Shown: positions 25,127 through 33,272 of the stretch, in pieces
How the letters are laid out: each line of letters begins with the position of its first letter
How positions within the stretch are numbered: the stretch's first letter is position 1
Assembly: GCF_903652925.1 (NCBI RefSeq)
Contig: NZ_CAHLAR010000005.1
Location: 310,001-374,000 of the forward strand
Reading direction: 5' to 3'
Origin: Achromobacter anxifer
Lineage (GTDB): Bacteria > Pseudomonadota > Gammaproteobacteria > Burkholderiales > Burkholderiaceae_B
Length of the DNA stretch: 64,000 nt
Program-made: the position numbers and the translations under genes
Notes under the pieces: model-generated
Told to the model about the DNA's origin: nothing
Seen by the model: the letters and a program-made list of their open reading frames with translations, nothing else
Database searches by the model: none

Positions 25127-25129
25127 TCG

Positions 25130-25405
25130 ATGAAAAAGAACGTTCTCGCTTTGTCCATCAAGGCCATGATCGGCGGTCTGGGATTCGCCGGCGCCGACGA
25201 TGCGCAATGTCACCCGGATTGCTCCCGCGCGGTCAAATACAGGGTGGTGCAGATCACACACGGCGAATACGCCAGGACCGCCATGCATCTGGGACTGATC
25301 GACAGCCAGGGGTTGCGGTGGCTTCAAGACCGCGGGCTCATCACGCGCGACCCGCGATTCACTAGAGATGAGAGCTTCTCCATCTCGAAAACGGGCGAGG
25401 TCTAG
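25130..25405 (+). CDS. Hypothetical small protein
   Basis: 91 residues. The start, MKKNVLALSIKAMIGGLGFAGA, looks like a short signal sequence but is followed by a charged region, so export is uncertain. The remainder reads like a winged-helix half (GLIDSQGLRWLQDRGLITRDP). CTGGAGCG lies about 7 bases before ATG 25130. No family recognised. Confidence 0.65.
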   Translation: MKKNVLALSIKAMIGGLGFAGADDAQCHPDCSRAVKYRVVQITHGEYARTAMHLGLIDSQGLRWLQDRGLITRDPRFTRDESFSISKTGEV

Positions 25406-25440
25406 CGCGCCGCCCATGGCAATACGAAAGGATCGAGCTG

Positions 25441-25611
25441 ATGAGCAGAACACGTCGAGGCGCTAAGGGCGCAGGATACGAATACTGGACCGCGCGTCCC
25501 GGCAACGTAGGGGGCGGCCGCTACAGTCCGAACGGCAACAAGGAGGTCAAGCGCGCAACGCACAAGGCCGAACGCCAGGAAGGCAAGCGCGATTCGCGCG
25601 CTGCGACATAA
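25441..25611 (+). CDS. 56-residue basic protein
   Basis: A strongly basic small protein with 'SRTRRGAKGAGYEYWTARPG' at the start and KRATHKAERQEGKRDSR at the end. GAAAGGATCGAG lies about 6 bases before ATG 25441, and a terminator follows the stop, so it is probably real. Basic composition suggests nucleic-acid contact. No family recognised. Confidence 0.65.
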   Translation: MSRTRRGAKGAGYEYWTARPGNVGGGRYSPNGNKEVKRATHKAERQEGKRDSRAAT

Positions 25612-25620
25612 GTGAACGAA

Positions 25621-25656
25621 AAAAGCACCTACCCCATCGGGAGGTGCTTCTTTCTT
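25621..25656. terminator. Bidirectional terminator
   Basis: Stem AAGCACCT/AGGTGCTT (25623-25630 with 25642-25649), flanked by A-rich sequence on the left and CTTTCTTT on the right. It separates convergent genes ending at 25611 and 25724. Confidence 0.85.
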
Positions 25657-25723
25657 TGGGGTGTCACGTAGATTCGTGTTAACGCGACAAGACTGTCGAC
25701 ACTGCGATCGACATCGCGGGTCT

Positions 25724-26212
25724 TTAAGCCATTGGCAGCGCGCCTGGCGAGGGCGAATCGGCTGAATTCTGAAGCATGAGTTGCTGTCCAAGCTGACCCG
25801 TTTCGGAGGTCGCCAGCAAACGAAAAATGCCCTGGATCTCCAGCTTGTCGGTGTCTGGCGCTTGGCGCACGACCATTTCACCGAGCGACAGGCCCAGCGC
25901 TCCCAGAGGTGCGGCCAGCGCATCATTTACCAGGTTGTTCAGGAAGCGCAGGGCATCATCGTCGAAGGCCATCGTCCGCACCCGATCAGGCACGTCGAAC
26001 TGCACCTGGAATGACTTTTCCATGGAGATCCGCTTGCTGAGCTCGTCGACCAGCTGCGCGCCGGCCAGCGGCAGAATGACTTTGATCACAGCCGAGACCA
26101 GGACTTTGCGGATGGCATCCTGGGTCGCCTGAACGGGATGTCGAACGACGTGGACAGCGCCAGAAGCGGCGCTGTAAGCTTTAGCCGCGGTCTTGAGGGT
26201 CGCTACGATCAT
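25724..26212 (-). CDS. Hypothetical protein
   Basis: 162 residues. The first 45 residues are helical with a hydrophobic stretch (KVLVSAVIKVILPLAGAQLV) that could touch a membrane. The middle, 'SFQVQFDVPDRVRTMAFDDDALRFLNNLVNDAL', and the later strand-rich part resemble a small globular domain. Transcribed divergently from the gene at 26281. No family recognised. Confidence 0.65.
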   Translation of the reverse strand: MIVATLKTAAKAYSAASGAVHVVRHPVQATQDAIRKVLVSAVIKVILPLAGAQLVDELSKRISMEKSFQVQFDVPDRVRTMAFDDDALRFLNNLVNDALAAPLGALGLSLGEMVVRQAPDTDKLEIQGIFRLLATSETGQLGQQLMLQNSADSPSPGALPMA

Positions 26213-26224
26213 GGTGGTTTTGCA

Positions 26225-26253
26225 TTGTTGAACTACAATATATGCAGTATACT
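26225..26253 (+). promoter_or_regulatory. Promoter of the TATACT family
   Basis: -35 TTGTTG (26225-26230), 17-base spacer, -10 TATACT (26248-26253). It lies in the short divergent gap and drives the operon from 26281. Confidence 0.75.
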
Positions 26254-26280
26254 ATAGTTAATTTAGCTCAGGAGCATCAC

Positions 26281-26571
26281 ATGTCTGATCCCTTCCGCCC
26301 GAGTCATCAACCCGCCCAAGGCATTTATGATGCACTCCACGTCGAAGTCGCTCAGCGCAAGTCCCGCGAGCTGGACGTATGGATCAAAGAGGAGCGCCTG
26401 GCTGTATGGCGCGCGGCGCGCGACTATGCGCAACAGCATGGATTGCCGGTCCTCAGCCTGGATGAAATCGAGAAGGCTGAACGGTCCGCCATGGGCCACA
26501 CGGATTACGCGGCCAAGTGGGCCTACGGAGTTTCGGAGCGCATGGGGGCGACCCCAGTCTTTGCCCGATGA
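26281..26571 (+). CDS. Hypothetical small protein
   Basis: 96 residues, mostly one or two long helices (SRELDVWIKEERLAVWRAARDYAQQHG). TCAGGAGCATC gives a strong ribosome site before ATG 26281. It overlaps the next gene by ATGA. No family recognised. Confidence 0.7.
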   Translation: MSDPFRPSHQPAQGIYDALHVEVAQRKSRELDVWIKEERLAVWRAARDYAQQHGLPVLSLDEIEKAERSAMGHTDYAAKWAYGVSERMGATPVFAR

Positions 26572-26948
26572 CGGAAGTCGCCCGCAGGCCCGCGACGGAC
26601 GCCGAGCGAGCCCTGTTCGAGGCGCCCTCGATCGCTTCGCAGCTCCCGATCACCTTCGACAACAAGGGCCAATTCGACAGCCTGGTGGCGAAATGCCTCA
26701 GTTGCGACCAGCCTATAGCACCTGATCAGCTGCGCGGCACCATAACGCGCCCAATTCCCAGTGTTGCAGTGGTAGACGCAATCGGTTGTTGCAAGTCCTG
26801 CAACCTCATCACTCCTGTCCATTACCGCCTGCATGACGATATGCGCCTGTCCGGGAGGACCCGGGATGGCAGCTGGGCGCAATGGAAGATGCGCCCGGTG
26901 CGGCGGAGCTGGATAGTACGGTTTCTCAGCTGGCTGACCAGCCGCTGA
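26568..26948 (+). CDS. Hypothetical protein with two CxxC pairs
   Basis: 126 residues. KCLSCDQ (about 43-49) and GCCKSCN (about 75-81) could form a split zinc ribbon. The C-terminus is basic and Trp-rich (RPVRRSWIVRFLSWL). The gene is coupled by ATGA to the one before it. No family recognised. Confidence 0.65.
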   Translation: MTEVARRPATDAERALFEAPSIASQLPITFDNKGQFDSLVAKCLSCDQPIAPDQLRGTITRPIPSVAVVDAIGCCKSCNLITPVHYRLHDDMRLSGRTRDGSWAQWKMRPVRRSWIVRFLSWLTSR

Positions 26949-26966
26949 CTTCATAGAATTGAACCC

Positions 26967-27785
26967 ATGTTTCAACAGATTGACCTGAATGGCCTCCAAG
27001 CCTCCAAGCTCTTTGGCTACGCGGCCGATGTCCCCTTCTTCAAGACGCGCAAGACCGTCGAATTCAAGCCGGGGCTCAACATCCTGTATGGCCCGAACGC
27101 CTGCGGCAAATCGACCATCCTGAAGATCCTCGGCATGACCATGTGCGCCACCCAGGGTGGAGTCTCCACCGTCACGGAGAGCGCAGTGCGAGATATGGTC
27201 GACTTCGGTTTCGGCTCTGGCAAGCACGTCGATCAGATCGGACTGAGTGTCGTGCATGATGGCCAACCAGTGATTTTCAGCGACCCGAGGCAGCGGATCG
27301 GGCTCGTTGGCGGCCATTTCGACGATGACTTCATGAGCGCGGGCATCGCGGAGGTGATGGGTCGAAAGAACCTCAGTCATGGGCAGACCACGGCCAGCCG
27401 GATCAATGACGCTTTGAAGCTCATGGAAGGTATTGAGCAGGCTCCAGAGTCAGTCATCTGGAAGATCAACCGCAAGGGTCTGAATGACACCTGGGCGAAG
27501 GCTGTCCGCATGGTTGAATCCCGGCTGAAGCCACAGTGCCCAAAAGGGCAAATGTCCGTGCTGCTAGATGAGCCGGAGTCCAATCTGTCGCTGATCTGGC
27601 AGCGCAACCTCTGGAGCATGCTGACCCATTCTTCGATCGTCGCACGCTGCCAAATCATTGTCGCATCGCATTCGCCTTTCGCGTTGGGCATCCCCCACGC
27701 CAACTACATCGACTTGGTGCCGGGATACCGCGAGGAGGCTCAAGCAGCGTTGGCCGAGCATTTCGCCAGCATGCAGGCCAAGTAG
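26967..27785 (+). CDS. SMC/ABC-like AAA ATPase
   Basis: 272 residues with a complete ABC-type nucleotide site. Walker A is GPNACGKST (42-50), Walker B is LLDEPESNLS (Asp201, Glu202), and the H-loop is VASHSPF (His235). Residues 60-200 hold insert regions with no transmembrane or long coiled-coil segment. This is the layout of small stand-alone SMC-like or RecF-like ATPases and of the ATPase half of OLD/AbiL-type defence proteins. No nuclease domain or partner toprim gene follows; the next gene is a GNAT. The role is therefore open. Confidence 0.85.
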   Translation: MFQQIDLNGLQASKLFGYAADVPFFKTRKTVEFKPGLNILYGPNACGKSTILKILGMTMCATQGGVSTVTESAVRDMVDFGFGSGKHVDQIGLSVVHDGQPVIFSDPRQRIGLVGGHFDDDFMSAGIAEVMGRKNLSHGQTTASRINDALKLMEGIEQAPESVIWKINRKGLNDTWAKAVRMVESRLKPQCPKGQMSVLLDEPESNLSLIWQRNLWSMLTHSSIVARCQIIVASHSPFALGIPHANYIDLVPGYREEAQAALAEHFASMQAK

Positions 27786-27809
27786 GCAAGTCGCCGTAGG
27801 AAAGCCCCT

Positions 27810-28316
27810 ATGCACGTTGAGCTGCGCGGCGCCGAAGCCAACCCCTTCGTCGAGCACCCCGAATTCCGGCTGATCTGGCCGACGGCGTCGTCACGCATTG
27901 CCCAGGAAGCGACGGCGGAAGCCCTGGAGAACGGGGAGGAGGGGGTGTTCGTGATCCATGCTGATGGCACCCCGGTAGGGATGACGGGATACTTCGATCT
28001 GGAGAGTGCTGACCAGGGGTGGTGGGGCTTGCGCTGGCATGGATTGGTGGCGCAGCACCGCGGAAAGGGCATATCTGAACAGGCGCTGGGCCTGGTCGCC
28101 GGCGAGATCCTGAACCGCCATGCCTCGGCGCGCATGCTTGTCGAGTACATCCCGTTGACCGACTATAGCGCCTACCTGTTCAGATACTTCGAAGGCCTCG
28201 GGTTCTCGGCGGTGGCCCCGCCCGAGCACGTCGATTGGGCGCCCCACCGGATTCAAGCTCATGGCATCAACCTTCACAGGCTGCGCCAGCTCAGTCGTCA
28301 CGCTTCTGTCCAGTAA
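27810..28316 (+). CDS. GNAT-family acetyltransferase
   Basis: 168 residues. The acetyl-CoA-binding motif A is visible as HGLVAQHRGKGISEQALGL (about 76-94, the Q/R-x-x-G-x-G/A type), followed by the helix and the MLVEYIPL strand and a YFEGLGF end typical of GNATs. TAGGAAAG precedes ATG 27810. Substrate unknown; the window holds a second, unrelated GNAT at 30950. Confidence 0.85.
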   Translation: MHVELRGAEANPFVEHPEFRLIWPTASSRIAQEATAEALENGEEGVFVIHADGTPVGMTGYFDLESADQGWWGLRWHGLVAQHRGKGISEQALGLVAGEILNRHASARMLVEYIPLTDYSAYLFRYFEGLGFSAVAPPEHVDWAPHRIQAHGINLHRLRQLSRHASVQ

Positions 28317-28318
28317 AG

Positions 28319-28348
28319 TAGGCAAAAAGCATCTTTCTTGACCACAAT
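28319..28348 (+). promoter_or_regulatory. Promoter of the dispersed family, CACAAT variant
   Basis: -35 TAGGCA (28319-28324), 18-base spacer, -10 CACAAT (28343-28348), seven bases before ATG 28356. It overlaps the end of the preceding gene by only a few bases. Confidence 0.5.
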
Positions 28349-28355
28349 AGCGGAC

Positions 28356-28757
28356 ATGGCAGTACCCATCACCGACACAATACACCCCGAGTTCCAAGCC
28401 CAGGTCACCGCATGGCTAGTCCACTGCTTTGGCCCGGAGGTCCTTCAGGACGTGCAGGAGAGAAGCGATCGTTTTCTCGAGGAAGGCATCGAGCTCTACC
28501 AGGCGCTGGGGGGAAATCGCGCGAACGCCCATGAGCTGGTCGATTACGTGTTCGGGCGCCCTGTAGGCGAGCCGCAGCTGGAGGTGGGTGGCGTCGCGCT
28601 GACGCTGGCAGGCCTATGCACTGCGGCCGGCATCCAGCTGAGTGATGCAGCGCAAGCAGAGCTCAGCAGGGTGTCGGCGCCGGAGTTGGTGGCCCGTGTG
28701 CGTGCCAAGCGGGCCGCGCGGTTGCGAGATTCTCCCTTGCCTGGAAGTGCCCCCTGA
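28356..28757 (+). CDS. MazG-like nucleotide pyrophosphohydrolase-type protein
   Basis: 133 residues. The core 'RSDRFLEEGIELYQALGG' followed by AHELVDYVFGRPVGEPQLEVGGVALTLAGLC matches the MazG-like arrangement, where EE..E on one helix and a later E..D on another bind Mg2+. These enzymes cleave nucleoside triphosphates to monophosphates. The second acidic motif is shortened here, so activity is uncertain. ATG 28356 is probably leaderless; TTG 28338 would precede the transcript. Confidence 0.65.
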   Translation: MAVPITDTIHPEFQAQVTAWLVHCFGPEVLQDVQERSDRFLEEGIELYQALGGNRANAHELVDYVFGRPVGEPQLEVGGVALTLAGLCTAAGIQLSDAAQAELSRVSAPELVARVRAKRAARLRDSPLPGSAP

Positions 28758-28789
28758 CCTTTTGGACCGTAAGAGTGTTTGGGTGTAAG

Positions 28790-28818
28790 TTGCGAAATGC
28801 GAAAAACAAAGGTATACT
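28790..28818 (+). promoter_or_regulatory. Promoter of the TATACT family
   Basis: -35 TTGCGA (28790-28795), 17-base spacer ending in CAAAGG, -10 TATACT (28813-28818). It drives the unit from 28851 through the methyltransferase. Confidence 0.8.
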
Positions 28819-28850
28819 ATGGTTAAATTTTGCACCACGCGTCACACGCC

Positions 28851-29054
28851 ATGACCTTCGCTCCCATTCCGACTACTGACACTCTTCGCGCTGCCCTGCC
28901 CAGCATGTCCACCGAGCAGCTGCTGGACGAGTTGCAGCATGCATTCGGTTACCACGGGAACGCGGTTCACAACGCGCAGCCCGAGCGTGTGGACGATTCG
29001 ATCGCGCGCTTCAACGCTATCAAGATGCAGCTGGCCGCGCGCCTGGCCGCGTAA
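28851..29054 (+). CDS. Hypothetical small helical protein
   Basis: 67 residues, entirely helical (STEQLLDELQHAFGYHGN, VDDSIARFNAIKMQLAARLAA). It starts about 25 bases after the expected transcription start. First gene of the methyltransferase operon. No family recognised. Confidence 0.7.
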   Translation: MTFAPIPTTDTLRAALPSMSTEQLLDELQHAFGYHGNAVHNAQPERVDDSIARFNAIKMQLAARLAA

Positions 29055-29071
29055 TCGCAAGGATGGCTGCC

Positions 29072-29665
29072 ATGATATTCACTACCTACGACGCCGGCGC
29101 AGTTAAGCGGCCCACCGCACTGCGGCTGGGAGCCGGCTCACCCACCTTCAAGGTCTTTGACTCTACGGGTGTGATGGGTTGGACCAACAAGGACATGATG
29201 GATTTCGAGATTCCGAAGTTCATGCTCGACCGAGTGCTCCTGGTGTATGGTGAGATGTCGCGCGCGCCGAAGATCAACAGCATTTCTGTCGATCGGCTTC
29301 GCGGCCAGTACGCAGATGCGGCCGGCATGCACCAGTCGCTGCATAGCTTCGAGATGCTGCCGCAAGCATTTGAGCACGACGCCACAGCGCCAAACCCCCT
29401 GGCTCGCGATCGGGTGGTCATGGTGAACGAAACGCAGCAACTGGCGACACTGGTTGATCTGCGCTATTTCGGCTACTTCCTGCGTACCTACAAGCAGGCG
29501 CGCTTCTTCGGCATGTCCACACAGGTCACCAACGGCAGTGTGGCCGGCGCGATCGCGGTGGTGCGGTCGGGGCGAGTGGTGGGCCTGGTTTCCCCTGTGA
29601 TGACGGATGGATATGCTCTCTATCGCCAATGCGCAGCCGCGCTCCGGGCAAAGGAGGGTGCATGA
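29072..29665 (+). CDS. Hypothetical protein
   Basis: 197 residues, mixed alpha/beta and soluble, with a Gly/Val-rich C-terminal half (VAGAIAVVRSGRVVGLVSPV). I prefer ATG 29072 because AAGGA lies 8 bases upstream; ATG 29063 overlaps that site. It overlaps the methyltransferase start by ATGA, so the two proteins are probably made together and may work together. No family recognised. Confidence 0.65.
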   Translation: MIFTTYDAGAVKRPTALRLGAGSPTFKVFDSTGVMGWTNKDMMDFEIPKFMLDRVLLVYGEMSRAPKINSISVDRLRGQYADAAGMHQSLHSFEMLPQAFEHDATAPNPLARDRVVMVNETQQLATLVDLRYFGYFLRTYKQARFFGMSTQVTNGSVAGAIAVVRSGRVVGLVSPVMTDGYALYRQCAAALRAKEGA

Positions 29666-30933
29666 TGTCCGCGCAGCTCGATCTGTTCTCCGGGGTGCTG
29701 CATGCCTACACGGCTGAAACGAGCGGCATCCTCTCGAATGCCGACCTCTACAAGAAGGTGGCCGCGATTGCCGGCGTGGACCCTGACGAAGCGAGTCGCC
29801 GCGCGCCGATTGGCAAGGCGGAAGCGATGCACTGCCCATTCGCGCGCAAGGTGCGCTGGTACCAGCAAAGTCTCAAGGCCGCGGGCATCCTGGAACGCGA
29901 AGAAGGCGAGCGTGGCGTCTGGAAGCTCACCCAGGCCGCCGGCAAGGACCTCAGCAGCATCGCCCCGGGCGTGTCTGTGGTTGGCTTCTCGACAGACCTG
30001 GGAGTGGCCATCCTCGGCAGCTGCGACAGCGTGTTTGCCAGCATCGATGCCCCGATAACCCTGGTGGTCACGTCGCCTCCGTACCCCTTATCCACCGCAC
30101 GCCGGTACGGCAATGTGACCGAGCCCGAGTATGTGGACTGGATCTGCCGAACCATTGAACCGGTGGTGAAGAACCTGGTGCCGGGCGGCTCGATCTGCCT
30201 CAACGTCAGCAATGACATTTTTTTGCCGCAGAGTCCGGCGCGCTCCATGTACTGCGAGCGATTGCTGCTTGCGCTGTACGATCGCCTGGGCTTGCACCTG
30301 ATGGACAGGCTGATTTGGGAAAACCCCCAGAAGCCGCCGGGCCCGTTTCAGTACGCGAGCAAGGCGCGCACGCAGCTCAATGTCGCCTACGAGCCCGTGT
30401 ACTGGCTTACGAACGATCCGCATCGGGTCAAGTCGAACAATCGCCGTGTGCTTCAGGAGCACACGGAGCGGCACCTCGAGTTGATCCGCGCCGGCGGCGA
30501 GCAGCGAGAGGCCGTTTTCAGCGACGGAGCCTACCGCGTGCGACCAGGCAGCTTCGGCAATGAGACGCCCGGCCGTATTCCCCGCAACATCCTGCGCTTC
30601 GGGCACCGCTGCCGTGCACAGTCGGCATACAAGAAGGCGGCGCAGGGCCTGGGCCTGCCTGTGCATGGCGCGCCGATGCCTGCCCGCCTGGCGGCTTTTC
30701 TCATCGAGTTTTTGTCCGAGCCCGGGGACGTCGTGGCGGATCCGTTCGCAGGTTCCTTCACGACCCCCGCAGAAGCGGAGCGCCTGGGGCGCCGATGGTT
30801 GGCCACGGATACCATGGCAGAGTACGTCCTGGGCGGGAGCACGCGCTTCACGCAGGCTGCGGGCTACAACCTGTGGCTGCCGCGCTCGATGGCTACCGTT
30901 GCAGACCGCCAGGCCCTCCGACTGGCGGCTTGA
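29662..30933 (+). CDS. DNA methyltransferase, N4-C/N6-A (beta-class order)
   Basis: 423 residues. An N-terminal winged-helix-like domain (about 1-95; 'SNADLYKKVAAIAGVDPD', 'VRWYQQSLKAAGILERE..G.WKLT') precedes the catalytic part. Motif IV is TSPPYPL (137-143), the target-base site, and motif I is DPFAGSFTT (from Asp360), the SAM site. IV before I is the beta-class order, and SPPY favours N4-cytosine or N6-adenine. A central WENPQKPPG block follows. No restriction endonuclease is adjacent, so it looks like an orphan enzyme. AAAGGAGGG lies just before ATG 29662. Confidence 0.9.
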   Translation: MMSAQLDLFSGVLHAYTAETSGILSNADLYKKVAAIAGVDPDEASRRAPIGKAEAMHCPFARKVRWYQQSLKAAGILEREEGERGVWKLTQAAGKDLSSIAPGVSVVGFSTDLGVAILGSCDSVFASIDAPITLVVTSPPYPLSTARRYGNVTEPEYVDWICRTIEPVVKNLVPGGSICLNVSNDIFLPQSPARSMYCERLLLALYDRLGLHLMDRLIWENPQKPPGPFQYASKARTQLNVAYEPVYWLTNDPHRVKSNNRRVLQEHTERHLELIRAGGEQREAVFSDGAYRVRPGSFGNETPGRIPRNILRFGHRCRAQSAYKKAAQGLGLPVHGAPMPARLAAFLIEFLSEPGDVVADPFAGSFTTPAEAERLGRRWLATDTMAEYVLGGSTRFTQAAGYNLWLPRSMATVADRQALRLAA

Positions 30934-30949
30934 ATCCGGAATACATCAC

Positions 30950-31387
30950 ATGCACTTTGAGCGCACCAATTCTTGCGTCGACGCGCTGCTGGCGCTACCT
31001 CTTCTCGCGGGCCTCGATGCCTACTATCCGGACTTTCAGCACTGGTACGTGAACCGCGTCGTACCTGGCGTGGTCACCGGCCAGGATGTCCTGGTGCTGG
31101 CCAAGGAGCGAGGGGCTGTGGTCGGCATTGCTCTGGGCAAGCGCGGACCGGATGAGACCAAGCTGCGCTGCGTGCGGCTGCTGCCCGAGTTTCAGCAGAC
31201 TGGTGCAGGCATCCGGCTGATCGACCACATGCTCGAGCATCTGGAGTGCGAGAGGCCTCATTGCACGGTCGCGGAGGAGCTGGTGCATACCTACGCGCGC
31301 GCTTTCGTGAACCGATACGGCTTTTCGCTTTCCTCGGTGGACAAGGGGCGCTATCGCGCCGGCAAGCTTGAGTACGCCTTCAATTGA
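30950..31387 (+). CDS. GNAT-family acetyltransferase, short
   Basis: 145 residues. Strands around VLVLAKERGAVVGIALGKRG lead into LRCVRLLPEFQQTGAGIRLIDHMLEHL, which holds the Q/R-x-x-G-x-G acetyl-CoA turn (QQTGAG), and a C-terminal NRYGFSLS strand end. The helical N-terminus differs from the GNAT at 27810. It closes the methyltransferase operon. Substrate unknown. Confidence 0.75.
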   Translation: MHFERTNSCVDALLALPLLAGLDAYYPDFQHWYVNRVVPGVVTGQDVLVLAKERGAVVGIALGKRGPDETKLRCVRLLPEFQQTGAGIRLIDHMLEHLECERPHCTVAEELVHTYARAFVNRYGFSLSSVDKGRYRAGKLEYAFN

Positions 31388-31421
31388 TCAGCCGCGGTCC
31401 GCTGAGCGCAATGCCTTAAAG

Positions 31422-31450
31422 TTGCGGAAAAGGCGTTATAAGGGTATACT
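31422..31450 (+). promoter_or_regulatory. Promoter of the TATACT family
   Basis: -35 TTGCGG (31422-31427), 17-base spacer, -10 TATACT (31445-31450), 22 bases before ATG 31473. Confidence 0.8.
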
Positions 31451-31472
31451 AGTTCTACTTTGAAAGACCGGC

Positions 31473-31880
31473 ATGACCACTCCTGATCTCAAGTTTCCCG
31501 AGGTTCAACTCCCTATCGCATCCGCACTCGCTGCGCCTGCTGGGCTCGGTCCTATCTACGGCTTCACGCAGCAGCAACTTCTTGCCTTCCGCGACCAGAT
31601 CCTGGAAGCAGCGGCCAAGGTGTGCGACCAGGAGTACCAGGCACATCTGCCGCTGAGTGCCGACAACCGGCCCGGCCATCGCGAAAGCGACTTTGCGTTC
31701 GGCTCGGTGAACACTGCCGAGCGATTGGCGGCAGTTTTCCGTGAGCAGTGTCGAAAACCGCAAGCGCCAGCGTCGGAGGATCTGAATGCGGAGCAACAGT
31801 CCAGTAAGGAACTTCATGAGTGGCGGCAGGGGCTGAAGCGCGGCGAGGGCGCGCGTGGATTGACGTTTCCAGGCCGGTAG
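31473..31880 (+). CDS. Hypothetical protein with Ea22-like module
   Basis: 135 residues. Residues about 25-60 (GPIYGFTQQQLLAFRDQILEAAAKVCDQEYQ) followed by NTAERLAAVFREQC form a unit found in many modular phage orphans, where FT..QL..F...IL is followed by a 'CA..I' end. TGAAAGA lies 6 bases before ATG 31473. Function unknown. Confidence 0.7.
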   Translation: MTTPDLKFPEVQLPIASALAAPAGLGPIYGFTQQQLLAFRDQILEAAAKVCDQEYQAHLPLSADNRPGHRESDFAFGSVNTAERLAAVFREQCRKPQAPASEDLNAEQQSSKELHEWRQGLKRGEGARGLTFPGR

Positions 31881-31968
31881 CTTCTTTTCCATGCAGCGGC
31901 AATGAGCTGCAACTGCCCGCCTGGTTAGCAAGTCATCACATCCAAGGTGTCGAATAAGGTCTTTTGCC

Positions 31969-32211
31969 ATGATAGAAAAGGGCGCCTTCGTAAAGCTAAA
32001 GGACGGTGCTGAGCTTCCGATCTTGGCTCATGTCAGAAAGAAGCTTCAAGGGCGAACCGGCTCGGTCATTGAGGCTTGGGAGCCGGTGAACGGGCATCCT
32101 GCGTTCTGGATGCAATGCACGGTTCGATTTGGCGCTTGTGGTCGTAAGCGTGAGGTCGTGATTGACCTTATGCAGGACTGGTTGCAGAAGTGCGATCCAA
32201 CAGAAAAATGA
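31969..32211 (+). CDS. Small SH3-like beta protein
   Basis: 80 residues. 'KGAFVKLKDGAELPILAHVRKK' followed by GRTGSVIEAWEP and CTVRFGACGRKREVVIDLMQDWL reads like a small SH3/KOW-type barrel of five strands. Such barrels often bind nucleic acid or peptide, but no ligand is suggested here. An AAGG site precedes ATG 31969. Confidence 0.6.
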   Translation: MIEKGAFVKLKDGAELPILAHVRKKLQGRTGSVIEAWEPVNGHPAFWMQCTVRFGACGRKREVVIDLMQDWLQKCDPTEK

Positions 32212-32250
32212 GTCCTCAACCGCAAAATTCTGATTCTTGACGATTACACC

Positions 32251-32577
32251 ATGAACAAGCACTTTACTCTGGGCGACGGCGAGGCCATGAATGCCGCTCA
32301 CCCGAACACGTTCTGGATCCCGACGCGCGAGGAGCGCGAGGATCTGATGATCGGCATGAGCGCGAAGCTGATGTTCGAGCAGCCTGCGCCGACGGCAAGC
32401 CGCAAGCCAGCGCTTTGGAACATCAATTCTGAACGCATGTGGGTCACAGTGACTGAGAAGGTGCCCGGCGGGTACGTCGGCAAGCTTGACAATACCCCTG
32501 TAGTGGTGAAGGCGAAGCATGGTCAAGTGGTGCGATTCGAAGCCCGCCATGTGATCGGCATCCACCCGGCCATGTAG
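32251..32577 (+). CDS. DUF2314-like small protein
   Basis: 108 residues. 'GEAMNAAHPNTFWIPTREERE' at the N-terminus and the later 'ERMWVTVTEKVPGGYVGKLDN.PVVVKAKHGQVVRFEARHVIGI' follow the DUF2314 pattern (E.MWV.V....GGYVG.L.N.P......G..V.F). The activity of that family is not established. No ribosome site is obvious. Single gene 39 bases after its neighbour. Confidence 0.65.
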   Translation: MNKHFTLGDGEAMNAAHPNTFWIPTREEREDLMIGMSAKLMFEQPAPTASRKPALWNINSERMWVTVTEKVPGGYVGKLDNTPVVVKAKHGQVVRFEARHVIGIHPAM

Positions 32578-32612
32578 CCATCGCTACGATCAAGACTCTA
32601 AGGAAGCCTGCC

Positions 32613-33086
32613 ATGACGGTTACTCTCTCGAAGAACCCCACAAGCACCGTGTTGCATCTCCGTGACGAGCGTGGGTTCACCCACGTTCTGGCCGTCGCCG
32701 AGGGGTCTGGCCGCAGCGCCTTCGTAGCGTCAGCAGACGCCTTCCAGGCAGGCAGGTGGGTCGCGCAGTTCGATTGCGATCCAGACCGGCCGCAGATCGC
32801 CCAGATTCGTGACGCCTATCCTGACCCGGCGAGCAAGGATGAGCTGCTGCTGGACCTGGTCTTCTTCGCGCATGATGGCAAGCGCCAGGGGCGCCTGTCG
32901 CCGGCCTGCGGCGGGCCGCGCAATTATGAGCCAGCCTGTGATGCATCGCGCTGGGTGCCGATCCACAAGCCGGACTTCGAGCGGCTGGAGTCGGCCCGGC
33001 ACGCGTGGGGTGACCTGCTGAGCCGACGCGAGCAGGTTCCTGCGCAGGCCAGCCTCGAGGAGCCGGCTCGGAAGAATTCACACTGA
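32613..33086 (+). CDS. Hypothetical protein
   Basis: 157 residues, soluble, acidic/basic mixed, with a conserved-looking DASRWVPIHKPDFERLESAR block near residues 115-135. CTAAGGAAG lies 6 bases before ATG 32613. It is the last plus-strand gene before a terminator. No family recognised. Confidence 0.7.
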   Translation: MTVTLSKNPTSTVLHLRDERGFTHVLAVAEGSGRSAFVASADAFQAGRWVAQFDCDPDRPQIAQIRDAYPDPASKDELLLDLVFFAHDGKRQGRLSPACGGPRNYEPACDASRWVPIHKPDFERLESARHAWGDLLSRREQVPAQASLEEPARKNSH

Positions 33087-33177
33087 GCAATTAGCAAAAG
33101 GGCATTGGGCGCCGATTGCTCGATTTAACGAGCATCGGCCACCACCTGGTTTGACGCAGTCTGCTAGTCCGCACATG

Positions 33178-33199
33178 AGCCGCCTCTGGCGGCTTTTTC
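33178..33199 (+). terminator. Rho-independent terminator
   Basis: Stem AGCCGCC/GGCGGCT (33178-33184 with 33188-33194) followed by a run of T. Confidence 0.85.
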
Positions 33200-33221
33200 A
33201 TGCAACGAATTGTTGCCGGAA

Positions 33222-33248
33222 CGAGAAAACCGGCCCAGTGGCCGGTTT
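33222..33248 (-). terminator. Rho-independent terminator
   Basis: Stem AAACCGGCC/GGCCGGTTT (33227-33235 with 33240-33248). On the minus strand it is followed by TTTTCTCG, so it ends the gene at 33273-33611. Confidence 0.8.
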
Positions 33249-33272
33249 GAGTGAATCAATTCGCTTAGCTGA

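Noticed and set aside
25130-25195. Signal peptide on gene 25130
   Set aside because: The hydrophobic stretch is short and interrupted, and the remainder has no features of an exported protein.
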